Shown: one piece after another, positions 31,749-41,092 of the stretch
Layout: each line of letters begins with the position of its first letter
Position numbering within the stretch: the first letter of the stretch is position 1
Assembly (NCBI RefSeq): GCF_019511345.1
Contig: NZ_JAEUAK010000003.1
Location: 658,086-722,085 of the forward strand
Reading direction: 5' to 3'
Length of the DNA: 64,000 bases
Source: Rhizobium mesosinicum
GTDB taxonomy: Bacteria; Pseudomonadota; Alphaproteobacteria; Rhizobiales; Rhizobiaceae
Program-made: the position numbers and the translations under genes
The notes under the pieces: model-generated
Seen by the model: only the letters and a program-made list of their open reading frames with translations
The model's database searches: none
Told to the model about the DNA's origin: nothing

Positions 31749-32255
31749 ATGATTGCATCAAACGTAAAGCTGGATGACAGCAGCGTCATCCATCATCGAG
31801 ATCTTGTAAATCTCTATGGCTGCACGATCGGCGCGGGAACGCGCATCGGCACTTTCGTTGAAATCCAGAAAAACGTCCTCGTCGGGAAGGACTGCAAAAT
31901 CTCCAGCCATTCCTTCATCTGCGAAGGCGTGACGCTGGAAGACGGCGTTTTTGTCGGTCACGGGGTCATGTTCACCAATGACACCTACCCGCGCGCCGTC
32001 AACGCCGATGGCAGGCTGCAGACCGAAGCAGACTGGATCGTTCTCCCCACGCTGGTCAAGCGTCACGCGTCGATCGGCAGCAATGCGACCATTCTGCCTG
32101 GCGTAACCATCGGAGAGGCTGCGCAGATTGGAGCGGGGGCGGTTGTAACGAAGGATGTGCCTGCGGGCGCCATCGTTGCCGGCGTTCCGGCCAGGATTAT
32201 CGGTCGCGTTCACGACCGGTCGGTCAACATGCAGGCGTTGGGAGGAATGCGATGA
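31749..32255 (+). CDS. Hexapeptide-repeat N-acetyltransferase (WbpD/WlbB type)
   Basis: This 168-residue left-handed beta-helix acyltransferase has hexapeptide rungs (IGAGTRIGTFVEIQKNVLVGKDC, VTLEDGVFVGHGVMFTND, HASIGSNATILPGVTIGEAAQIGAGAVV) and ends with DVPAGAIVAGVPARIIGR. The FTNDTYPRA element is typical of enzymes that acetylate the 3-amino group of UDP-2-acetamido-3-amino-glucuronate. It starts the six-gene operon and is followed by a WbpB-like dehydrogenase and a WbpE-like aminotransferase, which supports this assignment. It overlaps the next gene by ATGA. Confidence 0.85.
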   Translation: MIASNVKLDDSSVIHHRDLVNLYGCTIGAGTRIGTFVEIQKNVLVGKDCKISSHSFICEGVTLEDGVFVGHGVMFTNDTYPRAVNADGRLQTEADWIVLPTLVKRHASIGSNATILPGVTIGEAAQIGAGAVVTKDVPAGAIVAGVPARIIGRVHDRSVNMQALGGMR

Positions 32256-33289
32256 TCGGCATTGCGGTTGTTGGATATGGCTATTGGGGTCCGAATCTGG
32301 TTCGCAACATATCGGAAGCGGCAGGCGCGCAGCTCATTTCAGTCTGTGATCTCAATGTCGAACGGTTGGCGGCAGTAAAATGCCGCTACCCCGCAGTGAC
32401 GATCACCGATGATTTCGAGGAAGTCCTGCGCGATCCGAGAGTGGATGCCATCGCTATCGCGACGCCGGTCTTTACCCATTTCAAGCTCGCCATGCAGGCT
32501 ATGATGGCCGGAAAGCATGTCTTCGTCGAAAAGCCGATGGCATCGACGACGGAGGAAGCCTCGCGGATGGTCGAAGAGGCCGCGCGCCGACGCCTCGTGC
32601 TGGCCGTGGATCATACCTTCGTCCACACCGGCGCCGTCCGCAAGATGCGCGAACTGGTCGAAAGCGGCTTGGGCGACATGTATTATTATGACTCAGTCCG
32701 GGTCAATCTGGGGCTTTTCCAGCATGATGTCAGCGTCATCTGGGATCTCGCGGTGCACGATTTATCGATCCTGGACCATGTCGTGCAGGAAAGGCCGGTG
32801 GCGGTTTCGGCGACCGGCATGAGCCACGTCCTCGGCGAGCCGGAAAACATCGCCTATCTGACGCTCTTCTTCGAGAGCAAGCTCATCGCGCATATCCACG
32901 TCAATTGGCTGGCACCGGTCAAGGTGCGCCGCACGCTGATCGGTGGCAGCAACAAGATGGTCGTCTACGACGATCTGGAGCCCAGCGAGAAAATCAAAGT
33001 CTACGACAAGGGCATCACGCTGAACCCGAATTCTCAGGCCTATGGTGAGAAGGTGCATCAGATGATGGTCGGCTACCGCAGTGGTGACATGTGGGCACCC
33101 AAGCTCGATATGACCGAAGCATTGAAGCGTGAACTGGATCAGTTCGTCGAGTGCATCGAGCAGAATTCGCGGCCGATTACGGACGGCCATGCCGGGCTGC
33201 GTGTCGTGCGCATTCTTGAAGCCGCAAGCCGGTCGCTCGCCCAGCGCGGCCGTGTCATCGAACTCGAAGAGGCGAGGCGCATTGCATGA
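32252..33289 (+). CDS. Gfo/Idh/MocA-family sugar dehydrogenase (WbpB/WlbA type)
   Basis: This 345-residue NAD-dependent oxidoreductase has the Rossmann motif IAVVGYGYWGPNLVRN at residues 4-19, AIATPVFTHFKLA around 70, and the diagnostic HVFVEKPMAS near 89-98. By analogy with WbpB/WlbA it would oxidise the C3 of UDP-GlcNAcA before amination by the DegT enzyme next door. Both ends overlap neighbours by 4 bases (ATGA). Confidence 0.88.
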   Translation: MIGIAVVGYGYWGPNLVRNISEAAGAQLISVCDLNVERLAAVKCRYPAVTITDDFEEVLRDPRVDAIAIATPVFTHFKLAMQAMMAGKHVFVEKPMASTTEEASRMVEEAARRRLVLAVDHTFVHTGAVRKMRELVESGLGDMYYYDSVRVNLGLFQHDVSVIWDLAVHDLSILDHVVQERPVAVSATGMSHVLGEPENIAYLTLFFESKLIAHIHVNWLAPVKVRRTLIGGSNKMVVYDDLEPSEKIKVYDKGITLNPNSQAYGEKVHQMMVGYRSGDMWAPKLDMTEALKRELDQFVECIEQNSRPITDGHAGLRVVRILEAASRSLAQRGRVIELEEARRIA

Positions 33290-34389
33290 TCCCCTTCCTG
33301 GACCTCAAAGCACAGTATCAGTCGATCAAAAACGAAATCGACGCCGCGGTGCTCGGCGTGCTCGCCTCAGGGCAATATATACTGGGCGAGGAGGTTGTCC
33401 GCCTCGAGCAGGAGTTCGCTGACTATTGCAACGTCAAGCATGCGATCGCCGTCAATACCGGGACGAGTGCTTTGCATCTGTCCCTTCTTGCAGCGGGTGT
33501 CGGCCCCGGCGATGAAGTCATCACCGTGCCATTCACCTTTGTCGCGACGGTGTCGGCGATCTGCTACACAGGCGCACGACCTGTATTCGTCGATGTCGAG
33601 CCCGCGACGCTCACAATGGATGCGGCCCAGCTCGAGGCGAAGATTACGTCCCGGACGAAGGCCATTATTCCTGTTCATCTCTACGGGCAGATGGCCGATA
33701 TGGACGCGATAAAGGCGGTTGCCGACCATCACCGTATACCGGTCATCGAGGACGCCTGCCAGGCGCATGGTGCTCGCTACAAGGGCGCTCGTGCCGGCAG
33801 CATCGGTTCATCGGGCTGCTTCAGCTTCTATCCGGGCAAAAATCTCGGCGCCTGCGGTGAGGGAGGTATCGTCGTGACGAACAGCGACGATCACGCCAAG
33901 ACGATGCGCATGCTGCGCGACTGGGGTCAGGAGCAGCGCTATCACCATCTGTTGAAGGGCTTCAACTACCGCATGGACGCCATTCAAGGCGCTATCCTTC
34001 GCATGAAACTTCGGCATCTCGAAGACTGGACCGAAGCACGTCGGATGCATGGCCGGCGCTACACCTCGCTGCTTGCGGGAGCAGGGCATTTGAAGACGCC
34101 TGTGGAGGCAGCTGAGCGGCGCCACGTCTACCACGTCTATGCCATCAGAAGCCGCGATCGCGATGCGCTTCAGCGCGTGCTTACTGCGGAAGGCATTCAG
34201 TCCGGGCTGCACTATCCGATCCCCGTCCATCTGCAGAAGGCCCATGCCGACCTTGGTTACCAACTCGGTGATTTCCCAGTCTCGGAAGCCGCGGCGCGGG
34301 AGGTCCTCTCGCTGCCGATCTATCCGGAGATGCCCGCGTGGCACGTCGATCAGGTGGCCGCTACGCTGGAATACGCCTATGTCAGCTAG
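33286..34389 (+). CDS. DegT/DnrJ/EryC1-type sugar aminotransferase (WbpE type)
   Basis: This 367-residue PLP enzyme has Asp156 (IEDACQAHGA) for the pyridine nitrogen and the Schiff-base Lys185 in GCFSFYPGKNLGACGEGG. The opening MIPFLDLKAQY is the family's usual N-terminus. With the WbpB- and WbpD-like genes beside it, its likely reaction is amination of the 3-keto sugar to UDP-2-acetamido-3-amino-glucuronate. The last 11 bases overlap the next gene. Confidence 0.9.
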   Translation: MIPFLDLKAQYQSIKNEIDAAVLGVLASGQYILGEEVVRLEQEFADYCNVKHAIAVNTGTSALHLSLLAAGVGPGDEVITVPFTFVATVSAICYTGARPVFVDVEPATLTMDAAQLEAKITSRTKAIIPVHLYGQMADMDAIKAVADHHRIPVIEDACQAHGARYKGARAGSIGSSGCFSFYPGKNLGACGEGGIVVTNSDDHAKTMRMLRDWGQEQRYHHLLKGFNYRMDAIQGAILRMKLRHLEDWTEARRMHGRRYTSLLAGAGHLKTPVEAAERRHVYHVYAIRSRDRDALQRVLTAEGIQSGLHYPIPVHLQKAHADLGYQLGDFPVSEAAAREVLSLPIYPEMPAWHVDQVAATLEYAYVS

Positions 34390-35098
34390 TCGTGCAGGTG
34401 AGGCTCGCATCGTGCAGGCGGTCCATGGCCGTCACGAAAGGCTGGCGGACCCTGCCTACCAAGCCGGGCTGACCGAAGAACTCAAGCAATCTTATGGACG
34501 CGCTGGCCTTATCGAACTCTACGGTCGCTTTGCGATGGGCGACGGCGTCGTCGACACCCTGATGCGGAAAGCCATCTGGCAAGCGATCGCGCGCAGCTGC
34601 GGCACGGGACTGCAGGTCGCAGGCGGTGCCGGTTTCAAACATCCGGAAACTTTCGAAATCGGCAACGGCGTGTTCATCGGCGCCCAGGCCTATATCCAGG
34701 GGCGCTTCGACGGCACTTGCGTGATCGGCGACAATGTCTGGATCGGCCCGATGGCCTATTTCGACGCGCGCGACCTGGTGATCGAGGATTCTGTCGGCTG
34801 GGGGCCTGGCGCCAAGGTGCTTGGCTCCGCCCATACGGCACTGCCGGTCGATGTGCCGATCATCCGCACGGATCTGGAAATCAAGCCGGTCCGAATCGGC
34901 GCATGGGCAGATATCGGCACGAACGCGACAATTCTTCCCGGCGTCAGCATCGGGAAGGGGGCAATCGTCGGAGCAGGCGCAGTCGTCGTCTCCGATGTCG
35001 AACCGTTTTCGGTCGTCGCCGGTGTGCCGGCGAAATTCATACGCTGGCGCACGGAAGCCGATCCTGTGCTGGATATATCGCGTGGAGGAAGATCGTGA
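34379..35098 (+). CDS. LpxA-like (MAT-type) sugar acyltransferase
   Basis: This 239-residue protein begins with a helical part (to about residue 75) and then forms a left-handed beta-helix (FEIGNGVFIGAQAYIQGRF, CVIGDNVWIGPMAYFDARDLVIEDS, VRIGAWADIGTNATILPGVSIGKGAIVGAGAVV, VAGVPAKFIRW). This resembles maltose-acetyltransferase-like O- or N-acetyltransferases. The ATG at 34379 lies in the end of the aminotransferase gene; a longer open frame to 34139 is a shadow of that gene. It probably acetylates an amino sugar or the repeat unit. Confidence 0.82.
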   Translation: MSASRAGEARIVQAVHGRHERLADPAYQAGLTEELKQSYGRAGLIELYGRFAMGDGVVDTLMRKAIWQAIARSCGTGLQVAGGAGFKHPETFEIGNGVFIGAQAYIQGRFDGTCVIGDNVWIGPMAYFDARDLVIEDSVGWGPGAKVLGSAHTALPVDVPIIRTDLEIKPVRIGAWADIGTNATILPGVSIGKGAIVGAGAVVVSDVEPFSVVAGVPAKFIRWRTEADPVLDISRGGRS

Positions 35099-36069
35099 GA
35101 AATCAACGGGTGCTCATTACCGGTGGAGCCGGCCTGATCGGGTCGCATATTGCCGACCTCGTCGCATTGGAAAAACCGCGTGAGATCATCATCCTCGATA
35201 ACTTCGTGCGCGGACGCAGGGACAATCTCAGCACGGCAATAGCCGGCGGAGCCGTTAACATCATCGAGGGAGATATCCGCGACAGAGCGCTGCTCGCAAA
35301 AACCTTCGAGGGCGTCGACATCGTCTTTCATCAGGCGGCCATCCGTATCACGCAATGCGCGGAAGATCCGCGGCTCGCCTTCGATGTTCTGGCCGAGGGC
35401 ACGTTCAATGTCCTCGAAGCCGCCGTCAAGGCAGGCGTGTCGAAGGTCGTCGCGGCTTCCTCGGCCTCTGTGCTGGGTTTGGCCGAGAGCTTTCCAACCA
35501 CTGAAGCGCATCATCCCTATAATAACAGGACGATCTACGGCGCGGCGAAAACATTCAACGAGGGGCTGCTTCGCAGCTTCGCTGACATGTACGGCCTGCG
35601 CTATGTGGCATTGCGCTATTTCAACGTCTACGGCCCCCGAATGGATGTCTACGGCGCTTATACCGAAGTGCTGATCCGTTGGATGGAGCGTCTGGCGGCC
35701 GGAATGCCGCCTCTCGTCTACGGAGACGGTAGTCAGACGATGGACTTCGTTGATGCACGCGACATCGCCCGTGCAAACCTGCTTGCAGCGAAGAGCGACG
35801 TTACCGACGAGGTGTTCAACGTCGCCAGTGGCAGGGAAATAAGCCTCCTGGAGCTCGCGCAGATGCTGAGCAGCATCATGGGAGTTTCACTCGAGCCGCA
35901 GCACAAAGAGGCACGTGCGGTCAACGGTGTAACCCGCCGTCTTGCAGACATCAGCAAAGCCGAGAAGCTTCTGGGCTTCAAAGCGGAAATATCGATGGAG
36001 CAAGGGCTTCGCGACCTTGTGGCCTGGTGGCAGATGAAGACTGCCGCAGCGGGAGGCCAAGCTGCATGA
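35095..36069 (+). CDS. NAD-dependent nucleotide-sugar epimerase/dehydratase
   Basis: This 324-residue extended SDR has GGAGLIG at about 11-17, the HQAAIRITQCAEDP active-site loop, SSASVLG near 123-129 and a YGAAK catalytic Tyr/Lys. A GTG start at 35095 is chosen because GGAGG lies 6 bases upstream and it overlaps the previous stop (GTGA). The longer upstream frame is not coding. It may epimerise or dehydrate the nucleotide sugar that the following aminotransferase uses; the exact substrate is unknown. Confidence 0.85.
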   Translation: MRNQRVLITGGAGLIGSHIADLVALEKPREIIILDNFVRGRRDNLSTAIAGGAVNIIEGDIRDRALLAKTFEGVDIVFHQAAIRITQCAEDPRLAFDVLAEGTFNVLEAAVKAGVSKVVAASSASVLGLAESFPTTEAHHPYNNRTIYGAAKTFNEGLLRSFADMYGLRYVALRYFNVYGPRMDVYGAYTEVLIRWMERLAAGMPPLVYGDGSQTMDFVDARDIARANLLAAKSDVTDEVFNVASGREISLLELAQMLSSIMGVSLEPQHKEARAVNGVTRRLADISKAEKLLGFKAEISMEQGLRDLVAWWQMKTAAAGGQAA

Positions 36070-37283
36070 GCCCGTCGCCATCTACAATTCCGGTCGCCAA
36101 GCCTGTTCTTGGAGAGGAGGAGGCCGAGGCTGCACGCCGCGTTATTCTGTCAGGATGGGTTACGCAGGGGCCGGAAGTCGCCGCTTTCGAGAGCGAATTT
36201 GCCGCCTTTGTCGGTGCGGCGCATGCCTGCGCCGTCTCCAACTGCACGACTGCGCTGCATCTCGCTCTGAAGGCAGTCGGTGTCGGTGCCGGCGATGAAG
36301 TTATCACCGTCAGCCATTCGTTCATCGCAACCGCGAATGCCGTTCGCTACTGCGATGGAGTGCCTGTTTTTGTCGACATCGAGGCGGACGGTTACAATAT
36401 CGACGCCAGCCTGATCGAAGCGGCAATCACGCCCCGCACCAAAGCAATTCTCTGCGTGCATCAGCTCGGCATGCCCTGCGATCTCCGCTCGATCGTGGAG
36501 ATCGGCAGGCGCCATCAGATACCGGTTATCGAAGATGCGGCCTGCGCGACGGGGAGCGAAATCCTCTGGGATGGACGCTGGGAAAAGATCGGCAAAGCGC
36601 ATGGCGACATTGCCTGCTTCTCCTTCCATCCCCGTAAGGTCGTCACGACGGGCGATGGCGGCATGTTGACCACCGCCAATCCCGAATATGACCGGAAGTT
36701 CCGGCTGTGGCGTCAGCATGGCATGAGCATCACGGATACTGTCCGTCACGGCTCGAAACAGGTGATCTTCGAAGACTATGACGAGTTGGGTTATAACTAC
36801 CGTATGACCGATCTCCAGGCCGCTGTCGGACGCGAACAGTTGCGGCGGCTGCCGGAGCTGATTGCGCAGCGCAGGCTGCTTGCCGAGCAGTATTGCGAAC
36901 GCCTGTCGACGATACCCGGATTGTCGTTGCCGGTCGAACCGCGTTGGGCTCGCAGCAACTGGCAGAGCTTCTGTGTAAGACTGCCCGATACCGTCGACCA
37001 GCGCGCCGTCATGCAAATCTTGCTCGATCAGGGGATCTCGACGCGGCGCGGGGTGATGAACATTCATCTGGAGGGCGCCTACTCCGACAACAGTTCTCAC
37101 CGCGCTGCCACGAGCCTGATGCAAAGTGTGTCAGCGCAGCAGCAAACGATCATCCTGCCGCTCTATGCCCAGATGACGGCAGCCGATATGGAAAGGGTCG
37201 TTGAGGCGCTTCGCGAGACCCTTTCGGTAGTTGCTACCGAGCCCTCCGGCGTGCGACGCGTCATGGACGTCGCTCTCGTCTGA
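36066..37283 (+). CDS. DegT/DnrJ/EryC1-type sugar aminotransferase, second copy
   Basis: This 405-residue PLP enzyme differs clearly from the one at 33286. Lys191 in CFSFHPRKVVTTGDGG is the Schiff-base residue and IEDAACATGSE holds the Asp. The HPRK form and the 405-residue length recall perosamine/4-aminosugar synthases, so a GDP-4-keto-6-deoxymannose substrate (from the Gmd in this window) is possible, but the adjacent epimerase points just as well to a UDP sugar. It overlaps the previous gene by ATGA and ends at a strong hairpin. Confidence 0.87.
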   Translation: MSPSPSTIPVAKPVLGEEEAEAARRVILSGWVTQGPEVAAFESEFAAFVGAAHACAVSNCTTALHLALKAVGVGAGDEVITVSHSFIATANAVRYCDGVPVFVDIEADGYNIDASLIEAAITPRTKAILCVHQLGMPCDLRSIVEIGRRHQIPVIEDAACATGSEILWDGRWEKIGKAHGDIACFSFHPRKVVTTGDGGMLTTANPEYDRKFRLWRQHGMSITDTVRHGSKQVIFEDYDELGYNYRMTDLQAAVGREQLRRLPELIAQRRLLAEQYCERLSTIPGLSLPVEPRWARSNWQSFCVRLPDTVDQRAVMQILLDQGISTRRGVMNIHLEGAYSDNSSHRAATSLMQSVSAQQQTIILPLYAQMTAADMERVVEALRETLSVVATEPSGVRRVMDVALV

Positions 37284-37320
37284 TTACGGTATCTGCTCGA
37301 TCGGAACATTTGCATCCGAA

Positions 37321-37354
37321 AACAATGCGCGCATCGGGCGATGTGCGCATTGTT
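37321..37354. terminator. Bidirectional terminator
   Basis: AACAATGCGC (37321-37330) pairs perfectly with GCGCATTGTT (37345-37354); the loop contains a further CATC/GATG pairing. The A/T ends of the stem give T-containing tails in both directions. It lies between the convergent aminotransferase (+) and flippase (-) genes. Confidence 0.82.
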
Positions 37355-37356
37355 CG

Positions 37357-38865
37357 TTATGCGGATTTCGCGATCCATCCACGAATGACTGACGGCACGG
37401 ATTCCGGCGGAAGCAGGTCCATCAGCATACGCAGCGAATAGAGCCCGCAGACTGCTACGGCAACGAAGCCAATTGCTGTCGCCGGCCAGAGTGGCAGGAC
37501 CGCGAAGGTCAGGAATACCAGTGCCGACGCGGGCAGGAAAAGCAGTGCGTGTCTATGATTGGCGGCCGACCAGCGAAAGCCGGTCAGACGCCGCACGATC
37601 ACATAGACCAGGATGCTGTGCCAGACGTAGAGACCGAAAAACGCCATGCCGGCCCCTGGCGTGCCGAGCAGCGATACGAAGAGCCAGGCGAGACCCACAT
37701 GCACGACTGCTGCCGCTACCTCCGTCCAGAAGAAAATCGTCTGAGTGCGTTTCGCGACGACAATGAAGCCCATTGGCCAGGAAATAATCCGAAGCATCAT
37801 TCCAAGGCAGATCCAGCGCAAAAGATCGACGGCCCCCTGAAACTCTGGGGAATAGAACAAGCTCATCATCAGTGGCGCCAGGGTCAGCGTGGCCAGCAGG
37901 CCGGGGCCGGCCAGCAGCATGCTGATTTCCGCCTGTTCATTGACCAGGCGATTACATTCCGCATTGTTGTTCGCTGCTGCGGTCAGGCGCGGATAGAAAT
38001 CCGTTCCCATCGCCTGCAGGATGAAGCCGGCGTAGAGGCCGCCAAGGCCCCAGGCCGCCTGATACAACCCCGCCGCCATGACGCCTCCCTCCTTCAGCAC
38101 GATGAGGCGGATGGCGTAGGCTGCACCGAAGGTCAGAAGCCCGCTTGCCATGAAGACAAAGCCGAGCCTGAGCAGCGCCGATACTTCCCGGCCGAACTGG
38201 CGCGCGGGCATGGGCGAAGGATGCGGGCAGATGCGCCGGCTGTACCACCAGGTCGGCAGGATTGAGGCAGCCGCGATCACCACAAGGGACGGTGCGATCG
38301 CCTGCATGCCGAACAGATAGATCAACGGGATGCTGACCGCCGTGCCGAAAAGCCCGGCAAGCACGTTGATGCGGGCAAGATCTGCAATGCCCCGCAGGCC
38401 TTGGATCAATGCCGTCTGCCCCGCAGAAACCAGTCGGCAGAAGATTGCCAGCGATAACAATGCAATGCCACCGGCATGTTGGTAGCCGCCAAAAGTGAAA
38501 TTCGAGACCGGGAATGCCAGCGCGGCGAGCAGGAGCGCACCAAGCAATGCGAGCACCATCGATATGCGTCTGAGCACCGTCGCCGATCGTGCGATCCTTT
38601 CTGCGTCATCGGTGCCCGCAGCTTCGGCGATCTGGCGCACTCCGCTGCTTCCGACCCCAAGCCCGGCAATGGCCTGCGCGATATCGAGGATTGACCCGTA
38701 AAGGCCCATAAGCCCGACGCCCTCCGGCCCCAGCAGAACGGCCATGGCCTTGTTTCTGATAATGCTGAGTGCGACATTCACGAGCGAAGAGCCGCCCATC
38801 AGTATCGTCGACTTGAGGATCTGGGTGTAAGTCTGGCTGCTGGGTGGGGTCATGTGCAAAGTCAT
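37357..38865 (-). CDS. Wzx-type polysaccharide flippase
   Basis: This 502-residue MOP-superfamily protein has about 12-14 hydrophobic helices and begins with a YTQILKSTILMGGSSLVNVALS segment typical of O-antigen/lipid III translocases. Charged cytoplasmic loops separate paired helices (for example RRICPHPSPMPARQFGREV). It would flip the undecaprenyl-diphosphate-linked repeat unit to the periplasm for the Wzy polymerase. It follows the exoF-like gene on the minus strand and ends only a few bases from the terminator. An alternative ATG is at 38853. Confidence 0.9.
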   Translation of the reverse strand: MTLHMTPPSSQTYTQILKSTILMGGSSLVNVALSIIRNKAMAVLLGPEGVGLMGLYGSILDIAQAIAGLGVGSSGVRQIAEAAGTDDAERIARSATVLRRISMVLALLGALLLAALAFPVSNFTFGGYQHAGGIALLSLAIFCRLVSAGQTALIQGLRGIADLARINVLAGLFGTAVSIPLIYLFGMQAIAPSLVVIAAASILPTWWYSRRICPHPSPMPARQFGREVSALLRLGFVFMASGLLTFGAAYAIRLIVLKEGGVMAAGLYQAAWGLGGLYAGFILQAMGTDFYPRLTAAANNNAECNRLVNEQAEISMLLAGPGLLATLTLAPLMMSLFYSPEFQGAVDLLRWICLGMMLRIISWPMGFIVVAKRTQTIFFWTEVAAAVVHVGLAWLFVSLLGTPGAGMAFFGLYVWHSILVYVIVRRLTGFRWSAANHRHALLFLPASALVFLTFAVLPLWPATAIGFVAVAVCGLYSLRMLMDLLPPESVPSVIRGWIAKSA

Positions 38866-38945
38866 CAGGTACCCCTAGCCGTTTATCCCGTGATGGTGCT
38901 CGGCCGTCCGCAGAGAGCTTGGCTGTGGGACGTGCGTTTCGCGTC

Positions 38946-40262
38946 TCACCGGCTCACCTGAGTCATATGCGCCTCTGTCTGGGCAGGCAGCCCACCGGCG
39001 TCCTCGGACGCCGCTTCGGCGATGCGGGCTTGAGTTACTCTGACCACGTCACCTGGTGCCAGTTCCGTTGCTTCGGATGCCTGGAATTCTGCGACCTGTC
39101 CGTTGTCGCGCCGGCTCACGGTGAAGGTCAGCGGAAGCTCTTCACCGCGCTCATTCACGTTGCCGCTGCTGGCGAGTTCTTCAAGAAGCAGTTGTTGCGT
39201 CGTGTCGCGCTTTAATCTCAGCTGATCGAGATTGGCCTTCTCCGACTGCACTTCGGAAGCGACTTCATTCCGACGGGTGTCCGAAAGTCCCTCGAGATTG
39301 CGCGTCGTCTCGTTGATCGCTTGACGCCCTCGCATGATCGCTGTGACAAGATCCAGCTTGTCAGACCGGTAGGTGTTGAGCAACCGTTCGAGATCCATCT
39401 GGCGCGAGGTGATCGTGAGGCCTTTCTCGACCAGCGTCTTGACGCTGACCAGCTGTTCCTCGACGGACCGGATATTGTCATCCGAGCCTTTCAGCTTCTC
39501 CTCAAGCGCATCGATCTCCGCCTTCAGGAGATCGCGCAATTCGACGAGCGCCGTCGACTGCCTTTCCAGCGCACTTGCGCGAGCCTGAAATATGACCCTC
39601 TCCTCGTCATAGATACTGGCCGCATATTGCTGGTCGGCGGCGGGCGGCCGCTCGAAGGTTATCTCCTTCGCTCCAGCCATCTCCGCTTGAAGCCGCGCGA
39701 GCTTTGCGGAGCTGCGCAGCAGTGAATAGTCGATTTCCCGCAGGTCTCCGGCAAGCGTGATCGTCTGCGATCGTTGCCGTGCCGCCGGCCGCAGCGGGCC
39801 GCCGCTCATGGCCAGGGATTGCAGGACGCTGAGGCCAGAGCGAAACTTGTATTCTCCTGGCGTAGTTACGTCCCCCACGACGAAAATGGACGGATAGTCG
39901 AGAACGTCGATCGTGACTGCAGGTGTCTGCGCCAAACCCATCTTTTCCTGCAGGCGCTTGGCGATTTCCCGAGTAAGGCCGGCATTGTCGAGATTTCCAA
40001 TGGACAGCGGTCCCAGAAAGGGCAAGGAGACTGTGCTTTCATTCGAAATGGTATATTCGCCGCCGATCGCATCCCACCGCTCAAACTCACCCTTGGATGG
40101 CATCCATTGGACAACCGTCAGGCGGATTTTCGTTTGCGGAGCAAAGGGCGTGCCGTCGGCGAGAGCTGGCGGCGCAATGCCGGTGAGAAGGACGAGTGCA
40201 CTGATGGCAAACGTCGCACGAAGGAACATGTGAGGAACGCGGTACGAAAGCTTCATATACAT
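38946..40262 (-). CDS. ExoF/Wza-like polysaccharide export protein
   Basis: A protein of about 438 residues with a hydrophobic signal segment (ATFAISALVLLTGIAPPALA) and then a Poly_export domain (YTISNESTVSLPFLGPL). An SLBB-like part follows (SIFVVGDVTTPGEYKF), with a long coiled coil from about 190 to 370. No lipobox Cys is seen, as in ExoF-type rather than Wza-type proteins. It should form or contact the outer-membrane/periplasmic exit channel. The ATG at 40262 is preferred (AGG 6 bases upstream); starts at 40280 or 40256 are possible. Confidence 0.85.
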   Translation of the reverse strand: MYMKLSYRVPHMFLRATFAISALVLLTGIAPPALADGTPFAPQTKIRLTVVQWMPSKGEFERWDAIGGEYTISNESTVSLPFLGPLSIGNLDNAGLTREIAKRLQEKMGLAQTPAVTIDVLDYPSIFVVGDVTTPGEYKFRSGLSVLQSLAMSGGPLRPAARQRSQTITLAGDLREIDYSLLRSSAKLARLQAEMAGAKEITFERPPAADQQYAASIYDEERVIFQARASALERQSTALVELRDLLKAEIDALEEKLKGSDDNIRSVEEQLVSVKTLVEKGLTITSRQMDLERLLNTYRSDKLDLVTAIMRGRQAINETTRNLEGLSDTRRNEVASEVQSEKANLDQLRLKRDTTQQLLLEELASSGNVNERGEELPLTFTVSRRDNGQVAEFQASEATELAPGDVVRVTQARIAEAASEDAGGLPAQTEAHMTQVSR

Positions 40263-40542
40263 GTCCAGCCTGCAAAGCATCCTTAATTGGATACAGCTTT
40301 AATGCCTTAGACGCTGCGCGCACGCCGGACACCGGGTCCGAGGCCGCGACACCAGTGTGCAGCCTGGCGAAGCCTTGAGGAAGATGAAGGCCGGATGCTT
40401 GGCCTCATCACTATGGATGAGATGGGGTAGGGTGCTTCAACCCAAATCGATCTCCGGCATATTTCCTCGGCTCACGAATGGCCGTTGGACGCGGAGGGGT
40501 TAAGCTTCCCACGGCTCGACGTCACAAGCCAGGAAATTGCAA

Positions 40543-41079
40543 TCAGGTTGCGTCGCGCTCCGTGCGCAGATTGGCGACGACACGCCTGTTCTGCACTTTG
40601 CAGGAACGTTGCGTGCAGTCGCGGACTTCGCGGTCCGCACCGTAACCCTTGGCCCACATGCGTCTGGCGTCGACGCCCTTCGAGACGAGATAGGCCATGA
40701 CGGCGTCGGCGCGCTGCTGCGACAGGGTCTTCATTTTCGACTCCGAACCGGAATCGTCGGCAAATCCCTGCAGCTTGATCAGCCATGCCGGGTTCCTGTT
40801 CAGCCAGGCGGCCTGGTTGTCCAGCGTTGTCATGGCGACGGTATCGAGCTTGGCGGAATCCTGCGTGAAGTAGATCCGTCGGCCGACACTGAGGATGAAA
40901 TCCTCTTCGCTGCCAGCCTTGACGTTCTCGAAACCAGGCGCGGGATCGTTGGTCTGGCCGGTCAGTGGTGCTACTGTAGGCTCCTCTACGGAAGCGATAT
41001 CGGTAGTGGTGCAGGCAGCGAGCGCCAGGAGCATGGCCGAGGCGGCAAGGAGCCTCGCATATGCGGTCAAAACAGACAT
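40543..41079 (-). CDS. OmpA-family peptidoglycan-binding lipoprotein
   Basis: This 178-residue protein has a lipoprotein signal ending LALAAC (Cys23) and a C-terminal OmpA domain with IYFTQDSAKLD, LQGFADDSGS and LSQQRADAVMAYLVSKGVDARRM. That is the peptidoglycan-binding pattern, with Asp and Arg residues for diaminopimelate. It likely anchors the outer membrane to the wall. It follows the L,D-transpeptidase gene by 13 bp in an operon. A much longer open frame upstream is a shadow of that gene. Confidence 0.9.
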   Translation of the reverse strand: MSVLTAYARLLAASAMLLALAACTTTDIASVEEPTVAPLTGQTNDPAPGFENVKAGSEEDFILSVGRRIYFTQDSAKLDTVAMTTLDNQAAWLNRNPAWLIKLQGFADDSGSESKMKTLSQQRADAVMAYLVSKGVDARRMWAKGYGADREVRDCTQRSCKVQNRRVVANLRTERDAT

Positions 41080-41092
41080 CAGAGTGATTTCC

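Noticed and set aside
34717..35094. Upstream extension of the nucleotide-sugar epimerase gene
   Set aside because: It is a shadow of the acyltransferase gene. The GTG at 35095 has a GGAGG box and starts directly before the Rossmann motif.
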